Below, one piece after another: positions 24,739-32,222 of a DNA stretch of 33,703 nucleotides (its first letter is position 1; the number at the start of each line of letters is the position of its first letter). The notes under the pieces were generated by a model. That model was given only the letters and a program-made list of their open reading frames with translations. It had not been told where the DNA came from and did no database searches. Source of the DNA: a virus; the IMG/VR virus record IMGVR_UViG_3300037450_000152, positions 1-33,703 of that record; one strand, written 5' to 3'. The translations under genes and the position numbers were made by a program.

Positions 24739-25533
24739 ATGAATGAAAATTTAAATGAACTGATTCAACAAACACCAGCAGATGAAGCAATGAAATTTGA
24801 TGTAAACAATCTTGACCTTTCATCAGAAGAAACTCAAGAAGAAGAACCTGCTCAAGAAGAACAAATTGAAGCTGGTCAGGAAACTCAAGCAGAAGAAACT
24901 CAAGCAGAAGAAGCAACCAATCAAATACCAATTGTATGTCTTGGGGATTGGTTTCGGATGTACAATGCAGTTCTGACCAATATTCATCAATGCAGAACTG
25001 ATGTTACAGGGGTTGTTTCAGAAGAGTATCTGTTAGTTTCAATTGATGATCCTGAAGGGGCAGAAGTTTCAGAAGGTGTTAGAAAAAGATCCTTAAAATT
25101 ATTTGATGATGCTCTAACACAATCAGTCCTAAATTTAGAACCATCAGATATGCAAATCTATAAAAATTCCTTTAAGGTCATTTATCCAATTGATGAAAAT
25201 ACATTTATCAAAATGTATGCTGTCAAGACTGGATTGATCTCTATGTTCTGCCATGCATTAGAAGGTGGACTTCTTCCATATGCAAAGGTTGTTGCAAAAA
25301 GAAAAGATGAGTTTATAGAAGTTCAAACGGACGATATTGAGCTTTATAGACAACAATTGGCAGAACCAGTCAATATGGAAACGCTTCATTTATTATATAA
25401 GCAAAGTGTAAAAGCTGGAAATTTCACTTCAAAAGGACAAGCAATCAGTTGGATGTTAGCTCGACAAGATACCATTACAGATGTCAATCATCATCTTGAG
25501 ATTGATAAAGTTATAATGACCTTGTTAAGTTAA
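24739..25533 (+). CDS. 264-aa protein with Gln/Glu-rich N-terminal tail
   Basis: Residues about 29-60 are an acidic low-complexity stretch built from QEE, AEE and TQAEE units (encoded partly by a perfect 15-base tandem repeat), probably disordered. From residue 62 a folded domain begins (NQIPIVCLGDWFRMYNAVLT), with a helical C-terminus. There is no motif for catalysis or membranes. It has its own ribosome binding site (AAGGAG) and is followed by a strong hairpin, so it may be the last gene of a transcription unit and abundant. A virion or scaffold-type protein is possible but unproven. Confidence 0.7.
   Translation: MNENLNELIQQTPADEAMKFDVNNLDLSSEETQEEEPAQEEQIEAGQETQAEETQAEEATNQIPIVCLGDWFRMYNAVLTNIHQCRTDVTGVVSEEYLLVSIDDPEGAEVSEGVRKRSLKLFDDALTQSVLNLEPSDMQIYKNSFKVIYPIDENTFIKMYAVKTGLISMFCHALEGGLLPYAKVVAKRKDEFIEVQTDDIELYRQQLAEPVNMETLHLLYKQSVKAGNFTSKGQAISWMLARQDTITDVNHHLEIDKVIMTLLS
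24883..24912 (+). repeat. 15-base tandem repeat, two copies
   Basis: Two perfect copies of ACTCAAGCAGAAGAA in direct tandem, adding TQAEE-TQAEE to the protein at 24739. Being a multiple of three, the unit can expand or contract without a frameshift. Confidence 0.9.
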
Positions 25534-25541
25534 CTACCATG

Positions 25542-25590
25542 CTCGGATGAGGGTTAAAACTACCCCCTGGTTTTGCTCTCATTCGAGTTT
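25542..25590 (+). terminator. Long hairpin in the 70-base gap, possible terminator
   Basis: A 10-bp outer stem (25542-25551 with 25578-25587, one G-T pair) encloses an inner 5-bp stem (AAAAC 25556-25560 with GTTTT 25570-25574) and a C-rich loop. Only TTT follows, so intrinsic termination would be weak. It fills the gap between the 264-aa gene and the next, ending 6 bases before the AGGAG of that gene; control of translation or a processing site is also possible. Confidence 0.55.
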
Positions 25591-25603
25591 ACAAGGAGCT
25601 TGT

Positions 25604-26332
25604 ATGAAAATAAATCCTGATTTAGAATTAGTCATAAAGGAGGTTTATATTTATGATATTGAATCATGCCATTATACACTTATGAAAATGAATGGTTACG
25701 ACCTACAAAATGTAGATCCAAATGATAAACTATCTAGAAATATTGCAATTGGAAAAATGATGCAAAAGAATCCAAGACTCACAGAGTTTTTAAGAAGTAC
25801 AACAACATCATTAATTGATGAATATATAACAGCAAATGAAATTGAGGAGGATGATATTGTTATCAGGCAATATGATGGTTTATTACTTACTAAACTTCTT
25901 CATAAAAATAACATACAAGAAATTCCTTTAAATTTAAGAAAAACATTTGATGTATTCATTTCATCTATAAAAAAAGATATGTACATTGCAATTGATACAA
26001 TGCAAAGACCATCAATTAAAGGGGTGCCTTTTAGATATCCACATATGGATCAAATTTATAAAAAAATGTGTCAGTTGAATTTCTTTAATAAACCAGAATT
26101 ATTTAAAGGTTTAGAAAAAATTAAAAGATTAATTCTTGATTCAAATGATGTGAGATTATTTGCTATTCCTACAAAAAATAATAAATTAAGTATCTTTCTT
26201 TTAGGATATGGGGAGATGGAAATATCACAAGGGACAGTTAAATTAATTGATACAGATGAAATTGATAAACGTAGATATTTTAATATCTATATGACACCAT
26301 TTACAAAAAGTATCGTTTCACAATATGCATAG
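25604..26332 (+). CDS. 242-aa protein of unknown function, faint polymerase-palm-like pattern
   Basis: The start at ATG 25604 is set by AGGAG (25593-25597); an in-frame ATG at 25547 lies inside the hairpin and is rejected. The N-terminal part contains YIYDIESCHYTLMKMNG (an Asp followed by an aromatic and Leu, like polymerase motif A), RNIAIGKMMQ, and IVIRQYDGLLLTKLL (hydrophobics around an Asp, like motif C). The spacing and order are suggestive of a small DNA-polymerase-like palm, but no fingers or exonuclease motif is visible and I cannot confirm homology. The C-terminal half is unrecognised. It belongs to a run of genes leading into the virion block. Confidence 0.65.
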   Translation: MKINPDLELVIKEVYIYDIESCHYTLMKMNGYDLQNVDPNDKLSRNIAIGKMMQKNPRLTEFLRSTTTSLIDEYITANEIEEDDIVIRQYDGLLLTKLLHKNNIQEIPLNLRKTFDVFISSIKKDMYIAIDTMQRPSIKGVPFRYPHMDQIYKKMCQLNFFNKPELFKGLEKIKRLILDSNDVRLFAIPTKNNKLSIFLLGYGEMEISQGTVKLIDTDEIDKRRYFNIYMTPFTKSIVSQYA

Positions 26333-26340
26333 GAGGTTAT

Positions 26341-26946
26341 ATGAAATTATTGAATATTGCAGCAGGAAAAATGCCATATCTCGAAGATACTGTTAAAAAT
26401 AACGATTCTTTATTTATCGTTAATTTAGATACCATGTATTACAATTATGATGCGCCAGAACTTATTGAAGCATATTATCATGGGTTAGATGGAAATACAT
26501 CTCCGGAATCAAAAAAAATATTCTATTGTAAAGAAGATGTAGTTTCATTTCTGGAAAGAACACAAATGACATTTGATGTAGTTACAATCTATAGATTTCT
26601 TGAGCATGTCTCCTTCACACAGGTATTGTATTTTATATATTTAGTTTCAGGAGTTGTTCGTAAAGGGGGAATTGTTGATGTAATTGTTCCAAATTATAGA
26701 ATTTTGGCGCAGATGATTATTGAGGAATCTATGAATAATGAATATTTTGAACATGATAATATTTTATTGACAACAGAATTGTTAAATGAACCATCTTGTC
26801 CACATGCCTCTATTTGGACTCCTGCTAGAGCTGTACATTTTTGGGAGTTTGAAAAAAGATTTATAGTTCACAATGGAAAACTCTCGTCACAATTTGACTA
26901 TGATGGTCGTGATGTATATCTAAGATTTCAAGCAGAGAGGATCTAA
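26341..26946 (+). CDS. Class I SAM-dependent methyltransferase
   Basis: A 201-aa protein with a Rossmann methyltransferase core. Motif I is LNIAAGK (4-10), followed by an acidic residue in FIVNLD (motif II position), FDVVTIYRFLEHV (motif IV region) and VRKGGIVDVIVPN, matching the ..lkpGG...i..p strand after the core. The layout resembles type 11/UbiE-like small-molecule or glycan methyltransferases; there is no DPPY or IPCQ motif of DNA methylases. The substrate is unknown. AGGAGG at 26331-26336 precedes ATG 26341. Confidence 0.75.
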   Translation: MKLLNIAAGKMPYLEDTVKNNDSLFIVNLDTMYYNYDAPELIEAYYHGLDGNTSPESKKIFYCKEDVVSFLERTQMTFDVVTIYRFLEHVSFTQVLYFIYLVSGVVRKGGIVDVIVPNYRILAQMIIEESMNNEYFEHDNILLTTELLNEPSCPHASIWTPARAVHFWEFEKRFIVHNGKLSSQFDYDGRDVYLRFQAERI

Positions 26947-27284
26947 TGGATATAGAAACCATAGGAAACTTTGTAAATAAAAAACCGTTAGTATCCAAAC
27001 CACGTGAAACCCTAATGACAAATATGTATATGTCAGATTATGTCATTTCACTTACAAGGACACAAGAAAATCCAAAAGATAGATTTGTTAAAGTGTTAAA
27101 AAATAGAAATTCAGGGAAAACAGGAAGAGCAGATCCTCAATTAACAATTGAACTTTGTTGTCATATGATTGCTATGTCTGTTTTTGGAGATACATCAATG
27201 AAACTATTTCGAACGGAACTTGAAGAACTAATAAAACAAACAATAATGAAAAAGTTAGGAGATAGTCATGACCCCTTTCAGTGA
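26946..27284 (+). CDS. 112-aa hypothetical protein
   Basis: An unrecognised basic protein whose ATG overlaps the methyltransferase stop by one base, with GAGAGGA upstream. It contains a Lys/Arg/Asn-rich stretch (RFVKVLKNRNSGKTGR, residues about 46-61) followed by a helical C-terminus with Cys-Cys. It overlaps the next gene by 17 bases. Nothing indicates its function. Confidence 0.7.
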   Translation: MDIETIGNFVNKKPLVSKPRETLMTNMYMSDYVISLTRTQENPKDRFVKVLKNRNSGKTGRADPQLTIELCCHMIAMSVFGDTSMKLFRTELEELIKQTIMKKLGDSHDPFQ

Positions 27285-28203
27285 AAGAGCAGAGGACATG
27301 GGACTTGATATTTCAGGTGCCCATAAAGGATTATATTCATATGAAGATCGTTATTCTAAAATAGCATACAGATCATTAGCTTCTATAGATCTCCAACATT
27401 TTCAAGAAGATCTAGATCAAGCTCATCCAACTGATGGTCTACCTTGTCCAATGATTGGAATTTGGACATCACCTTCAGATGCTTCTAATTATGCATACGT
27501 TGGTTTCGTTTCACAAATGTATAAGTTTATTGGAAATGCACCTCTAATTGATAGAGTTAGAGGATCATTAACAGAGGTTGGTACTCCAATATTAAACACC
27601 AATATTATTCTTCTTGATGATTTGACTGCTATTAGAGAAGAAATTGTTTTACAGAGCAGTTTAAGTTCTCAACAAGCAGGCGATATTCATCCTGTTATGA
27701 TCATTGGTAATAGTTACAATGGTCAGAGATCCGCTTCTGTTGGTTTTGGTATTGCTGTTGATGAAGGAGAAAATATTGGAACCACCACATTTGGATTTTC
27801 ACTAGGCGAGATGAAAATGGTTCATGTTGAAAGTTCAAATACAAGATTAACATCTGGTATCAATCTCTATCTTGAAGTATTCAATGATCATATAATTGAT
27901 ATGATTGATAGAACTTTTCAAACACAATTAACAGAAGAACAAATGTTTGGCACTCTGGATGTCATTGAAAAATATGGAAAAAGAAGAGCAAGTAAGATAA
28001 CCGATATTCTATCAGCTCTGCAACCAGCACCAGTAGAAGGACAACCACCTCCATTACCAAGTGCATGGAATGTCTTCTTAGCTATCACAAGATACTGTGC
28101 TCTTGAACCAAATTTAAATATGAAAAGAATGCTAGAAAACATCGCTGAAAGCGTTTTGGTTGTTCCAACTAGAATGCTTGAAGTATTGGAGCAATTACAA
28201 TGA
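27268..28203 (+). CDS. 311-aa hypothetical protein, possibly DUF932-like
   Basis: A soluble alpha/beta protein starting at ATG 27268 after GGAG. The middle has VMIIGNSYNGQRSASVGFGI and TTFGFSLGEMKMVHV, a conserved-looking core that reminds me of DUF932-type phage and plasmid proteins, though I am not sure. A Pro-rich linker (PAPVEGQPPPLPS, about 254-266) precedes the C-terminal helices. There is no signal peptide or catalytic motif. It lies just before the virion gene block. The function is unknown. Confidence 0.7.
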   Translation: MTPFSERAEDMGLDISGAHKGLYSYEDRYSKIAYRSLASIDLQHFQEDLDQAHPTDGLPCPMIGIWTSPSDASNYAYVGFVSQMYKFIGNAPLIDRVRGSLTEVGTPILNTNIILLDDLTAIREEIVLQSSLSSQQAGDIHPVMIIGNSYNGQRSASVGFGIAVDEGENIGTTTFGFSLGEMKMVHVESSNTRLTSGINLYLEVFNDHIIDMIDRTFQTQLTEEQMFGTLDVIEKYGKRRASKITDILSALQPAPVEGQPPPLPSAWNVFLAITRYCALEPNLNMKRMLENIAESVLVVPTRMLEVLEQLQ

Positions 28204-28298
28204 TTATAAAAATATTATTCGTAATAGGTTATATGTTATTAAGTTGTGCTGTTTTAATGATAGCAAATCATGGAGATCCAAAAATAGATATAGAATAA
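28200..28298 (+). CDS. 32-aa membrane or lipoprotein-like peptide
   Basis: A short gene sharing ATGA with the end of the previous one (ATG 28200) and with GGAG eight bases upstream. Residues 2-22 are hydrophobic (IIKILFVIGYMLLSCAVLMI), enough for one membrane helix, with LLSC as an imperfect lipobox. The short polar tail is NHGDPKIDIE. A spanin-like or small membrane protein is possible; the exact role is unknown. Being short, it could be a chance ORF, but start and stop fit the genome's pattern. Confidence 0.55.
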   Translation: MIIKILFVIGYMLLSCAVLMIANHGDPKIDIE

Positions 28299-28303
28299 GA
28301 TTA

Positions 28304-28375
28304 GGCGGGGAATCAGGATGTATGCTTCGGACCTTTATGGGACAAGCGAGTGCCATTATTCCCCGTCTTTTTTTT
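28304..28375 (+). terminator. Intrinsic terminator with long structured loop, before the virion genes
   Basis: A 10-bp GC-rich stem (28304-28313 GGCGGGGAAT with 28358-28367 ATTCCCCGTC, one G-T pair) is followed by eight T residues (28368-28375), the classic layout of an intrinsic terminator. The 44-base loop is far longer than usual and can fold further, for example TGGGAC with GTGCCA (one mismatch) around AAGCGA. It may therefore be a small structured RNA or regulated attenuator. It occupies most of the 109-base gap between 28299 and 28407. Confidence 0.75.
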
Positions 28376-28407
28376 GGAACAAAATATAAAAGAAGGGGAG
28401 TTGATCT

Positions 28408-29643
28408 ATGGCAACTAGATTTTGGTCACCATCAAGAACATATGAGTTTGAAGTAAAAGTGGCAGATAGAGACCTCACCCCAGATTTATATAAGTTGACA
28501 ATCCTAACTTCAATTGATTTTCCATATCAAACATTTATATTGGAATTTTTTCTAGATGCAAATGATTTGATATTAGAAAAAATATATAGTCAACATGAAA
28601 TTAAATTAACAGCAAAATTAATGGCAACAGCTCCTGATCTTGTAAACGACCAAATTGATTTTTCTCTCATGTATTTGACAGAAAATATTCCATTACAAAT
28701 ACAAAATACGATACAAAGTCAACAAGACGTCCAAAGATCTTCAATTACAATAAGTGCAGTTTCTAGAAAAGCATTTACCACAATGTCAACTTATATAAAT
28801 GACGTATTCGAGAACACTACTCTTGATGCAATTATTTCAAATTTAGTTAGTAAAGCAAAAGGTCAATTGAAGCAAGATAGTGTTGGAAAAAATGCTGAAA
28901 AGATAGATCAAATTATTATTCCTCCAACAACTCTCTATCAATCATTAAAATATTTAAATAGAACTTTTGGTATATTTGATGGATGGTTAGCATTATGGTG
29001 CACACACGATAATAAAGTCTATCTAAAAAATCTAACATCCAAAATGAAATCATCTTACCTATTTTCAATATATCAATTTGCAACTAATGTTAAAAATGAT
29101 GAACTCACAACAATCCTGGATGAAGAAATCTATTATACTAGGTATGATGTTAAAACTTCATATTCAGGAAATTCTAAATTTGTCGTTTTTGCACCAACAA
29201 TGAAACATGTTGTTAAACCAAAAGATAAATTAAGTCAAACAATTGAAATTGATCTAGAAAGTTTTTGTAAAACATATGGTCTAATATCACAAAGAAACAA
29301 AATCTTTTTTGATAGTGCAGCTATATCTTCATCTAATAGAAAAAGAGTTTATAAAGATCATACAGGTTATGAAGCAAGCAATTCATTTATTAATTCCAAT
29401 ATGGCAGAAGAAATTGGTGACTTATCAGAAATTGAAATAAAGCTAGAACGTTTCTTGAAAATGCAAAGTCTTATGAATGTTGGAGAAGCAGTAACGTTCA
29501 TTTCAAAGATTGATGATTATAAAGATTTAACTGGAGTATATATTCTAAGATCATCTCAATTGAATTTTATGAAAGCAAAAGATTGGGAATCTTCTGCAGA
29601 TCTAAAACTAATTAGAACAAATAGAATTATATCTAAAGGTTAA
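28408..29643 (+). CDS. Baseplate hub-like tail protein (tentative)
   Basis: A 411-aa beta-rich protein starting at ATG 28408 with GGGGAG upstream. N-terminal strands (FWSPSRTYEFEVKVADRDLT) and the segment SLKYLNRTFGIFDGWLALWC are reminiscent of phage hub proteins (T4 gp27/VgrG-like), in which a domain with ..yL......G..f.... precedes a barrel. The C-terminal ILRSSQLNFMKAKDW fits the same picture. There is no lysozyme domain. The placement directly before the terminase gene and after a terminator suits a virion gene. The assignment is weak and could be another tail component. Confidence 0.5.
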   Translation: MATRFWSPSRTYEFEVKVADRDLTPDLYKLTILTSIDFPYQTFILEFFLDANDLILEKIYSQHEIKLTAKLMATAPDLVNDQIDFSLMYLTENIPLQIQNTIQSQQDVQRSSITISAVSRKAFTTMSTYINDVFENTTLDAIISNLVSKAKGQLKQDSVGKNAEKIDQIIIPPTTLYQSLKYLNRTFGIFDGWLALWCTHDNKVYLKNLTSKMKSSYLFSIYQFATNVKNDELTTILDEEIYYTRYDVKTSYSGNSKFVVFAPTMKHVVKPKDKLSQTIEIDLESFCKTYGLISQRNKIFFDSAAISSSNRKRVYKDHTGYEASNSFINSNMAEEIGDLSEIEIKLERFLKMQSLMNVGEAVTFISKIDDYKDLTGVYILRSSQLNFMKAKDWESSADLKLIRTNRIISKG

Positions 29644-29673
29644 AAACTTAGAACAAATGTTAAAAGGAGCTAT

Positions 29674-31323
29674 ATGTCTCAGCAATTACAAAAATTAGCT
29701 CAAAAATATATAGAAGAATTTATTAAATGTAAAGCATCGTTTGATTACTATTGTAGAAATTACGTTTTAATTGAGCTTCCAGGAAGAGATGAGAAGTTAA
29801 CTCCTTATAGAAAACAAACTGAATTAATCGATCTAATTGAATTTCAACACTATGTTCTCGTATTAAAGAGTAGACAGATTGGAATCTCAACAATTATTCA
29901 AGCATACTCTTCTTGGTTAACTGTATTCTTTGATAATGTTGTAATAGGAATTATTTCAAAAGATGGAAGAGAAGCAACTGACTTTGCTAGAGCTGTTAGA
30001 GGAATTGTAGAAAAACTTCCAGATTGGATGAAACCATTAAAGGGTATATTGGGAAGAGGATTTGCAAAAAGAACAGAGCAATCATTTATTTTAACAAATG
30101 GTAGTAAAGTTTTCGCTTCACCAGTAAATCCAAATGCTCCAGAAAAGACACTTCGTGGAAAAGCAATTACATTTTTAGTTATCGACGAAGCAGCATTTGT
30201 TCATTATATTGATACTGCTTGGACTTCTATGGTTCCAGCTCTTTCAACAAATCAAATGCAAGCACGCAAAGCAGGAATTCCATTTGGAACAATTGTCTTA
30301 TCAACTCCAAATAAAACAATTGGTGTTGGTCAATGGTATTTTGAGAGATATTTGAAATCAATATCAGGCGATGATATCTTCAAACCTTTTGTTATTCATT
30401 GGAAAATGATTCCTGAACTTTGTGATGATCCTGAATGGTATGAAACTCAATGTAGATTATTTGACCATGATAAAAAGAAAATCGCTCAAGAGTTAGAACT
30501 AAAGTTTCTCCCAGCAGAGGGATCATTCTTTGAAGCTGAAACAGTTGAAAAGATGCAAGAAGGAGCTATGATTCCTCTCGACAAAATTAAACTGTATAAT
30601 GGAGAAATATGGTCATTCAGTCCGCCAATCGCTGGAACCACTTATATCATAGGAGTTGATACAGCTCCTGAGCATGGAACAGATAAATCAGCTATCACAG
30701 TTTGGGATTATACAACATTGGAGCAGGTGTGGGAATATCAAGGTAAATGTAAAGTCCTTGATTTTGTTAATGTTGTTAAGGTTGCTGCCACAACATATAA
30801 AAATTCTGTCATAGTTGTAGAATCAAACTCATATGGTAACCAAGTTGTAGAACATTTAAATGCAAGTGAATATTCTCCACAATTATATAAAGAGAAACGA
30901 GGAAAAGATACAATGGTTCCAGGTTTATCAACTAACTCTAAAACTAGACCATTAATGATTGATGCGCTATACTCATATATGACTCAATATCCTGAGTCTG
31001 TAAAATCAGAAAGATTAGCATTAGAACTAACTGGTCTTGTATCAAAAGCTAGTGGAAAAGTTGAAGCTGATACTGGATGTACTGACGATATAGCATTGTC
31101 AGCAGCTTTATGTTTTTATGTTAGAAAATACGATCCACCCCTAGCATTATCAATGAATATGACAGATGGTTCAATGATAGCAAGTGATTTAAAAGATGTT
31201 CTTAATTTTAATGTTGGTCACTCCGATGTTGAATTTACTGATCAAAGTATTATGAATTATATCAAAAATAAACCAGAAGAAAATTTAGGGTATATAGATA
31301 CAATAAGTTTCTTCAAGGGGTAA
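29674..31323 (+). CDS. terL: Terminase large subunit
   Basis: The DNA-packaging ATPase-nuclease, 549 aa. The ATPase domain has the deviant Walker A LKSRQIGIST (64-73), with the lysine at Lys65 rather than before the Ser/Thr, as in many phage terminases. Walker B is FLVIDEAAF (Asp171, Glu172), then the coupling motif VLSTPN. The RNase H-like nuclease domain has GVDTAPEHGTDKS (Asp329), VVESNS (Glu383) and GCTDDIALS (Asp471/Asp472). All active residues are present. AAAGGAG precedes ATG 29674. No small terminase gene is recognised beside it. Confidence 0.95.
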   Translation: MSQQLQKLAQKYIEEFIKCKASFDYYCRNYVLIELPGRDEKLTPYRKQTELIDLIEFQHYVLVLKSRQIGISTIIQAYSSWLTVFFDNVVIGIISKDGREATDFARAVRGIVEKLPDWMKPLKGILGRGFAKRTEQSFILTNGSKVFASPVNPNAPEKTLRGKAITFLVIDEAAFVHYIDTAWTSMVPALSTNQMQARKAGIPFGTIVLSTPNKTIGVGQWYFERYLKSISGDDIFKPFVIHWKMIPELCDDPEWYETQCRLFDHDKKKIAQELELKFLPAEGSFFEAETVEKMQEGAMIPLDKIKLYNGEIWSFSPPIAGTTYIIGVDTAPEHGTDKSAITVWDYTTLEQVWEYQGKCKVLDFVNVVKVAATTYKNSVIVVESNSYGNQVVEHLNASEYSPQLYKEKRGKDTMVPGLSTNSKTRPLMIDALYSYMTQYPESVKSERLALELTGLVSKASGKVEADTGCTDDIALSAALCFYVRKYDPPLALSMNMTDGSMIASDLKDVLNFNVGHSDVEFTDQSIMNYIKNKPEENLGYIDTISFFKG

Positions 31324-31326
31324 AAA

Positions 31327-32211
31327 ATGTCTGAAAATATACATGAATTGTTTGCACCTCCTGTTGGACTTAAGTTAGTTAATGTTATTGATGGTATGAA
31401 GCTATATTCATCAGCAAAACTAATGAAAAACTTTTTACTAGCTTTTGAAAAATCCAGCAGAGGAAGTGACAAAGTTAAGATAATTAAAGCATTAATGAGC
31501 AAAGGATTAATAGTTCCTTGCTTTAAATCAAAAGGCGTTTTTCCTTTCTTAAAATATAAAATTTTTGGAGATCAACAATCAAAAGCAATTTTGGGAATGT
31601 ATCATCTAGAAACTAAAAAAGTTTATATTTTAATTGACAATAGTTCTACTATATTTGGAACTTCTTCTAATGATGAGTTAATATCAACAACCCTACATGA
31701 GACAATGCATCTAGCAGCTGGTAGAAATATGAAAGGTTTCTTAAAAGTTATGATGCCAACTTTAAGAACATTTTATTCAGAAGCATTCACTCAAATTTTT
31801 TCTTTAAAATCCGTTCCCAAAATTGACAAAATTATATATCATTTAGCATTGTATGAAAGTTCAAAAAATCTAAATGTGAATAAACAGTTAACCACATATT
31901 ATCATTTACTTTATGATACATTTAATAATTCAACAAATTTAGACGAGACACAATTTAGATTAAAAATACAAAATTATATTGTATCTATGAAAATATTCTT
32001 TGTAAGTTTCTCATCATTTGTAAGATCATATAGAAAATGGCAAAGTATATTTATTGAGTTGAATCATGCATATGAAAAAACATTTGGCAAAAGAAATATT
32101 TATACATCACCATTTCAAGAATTAGTTTCTGTTTCAGAAGTAGCTTGTGTTATGGCAGAAATGAAATCTAAAGACCAGAGAGTAAATTCAATATTAAAGA
32201 TATTGAAATAG
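31327..32211 (+). CDS. HExxH metallopeptidase-like protein
   Basis: A 294-aa protein with STTLHETMHLAAG, an HExxH zinc motif (His124, Glu125, His128), and a downstream Glu152 in FYSEAF that could be the third ligand (spacing of about 23 residues after the motif). The rest is helical and basic with no signal peptide. It begins four bases after the terL stop and sits before the tape-measure-like gene, where many phages place capsid or tail genes; it may be a virion maturation protease or a packaged peptidase, but an inactive structural role is also possible. No named family is recognised. Confidence 0.65.
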   Translation: MSENIHELFAPPVGLKLVNVIDGMKLYSSAKLMKNFLLAFEKSSRGSDKVKIIKALMSKGLIVPCFKSKGVFPFLKYKIFGDQQSKAILGMYHLETKKVYILIDNSSTIFGTSSNDELISTTLHETMHLAAGRNMKGFLKVMMPTLRTFYSEAFTQIFSLKSVPKIDKIIYHLALYESSKNLNVNKQLTTYYHLLYDTFNNSTNLDETQFRLKIQNYIVSMKIFFVSFSSFVRSYRKWQSIFIELNHAYEKTFGKRNIYTSPFQELVSVSEVACVMAEMKSKDQRVNSILKILK

Positions 32212-32222
32212 GAGATTGAAAC

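Noticed and set aside
25547-25603. Upstream in-frame ATG extending the 25604 gene by 19 codons
   Set aside because: It is inside the hairpin, lacks a ribosome binding site, and the ATG at 25604 has a well-spaced AGGAG.
28304-28367. A tRNA in the GC-rich hairpin region
   Set aside because: The outer stem resembles an acceptor stem, but there is no T-arm (GGTTCGA-like), anticodon arm or discriminator/CCA arrangement, and a T tract follows directly.
28160-28456. 98-codon + strand ORF across the terminator
   Set aside because: It runs through the terminator stem and T tract, overlaps genes on both sides and has a Cys/Trp/Arg-rich composition unlike neighbouring genes.
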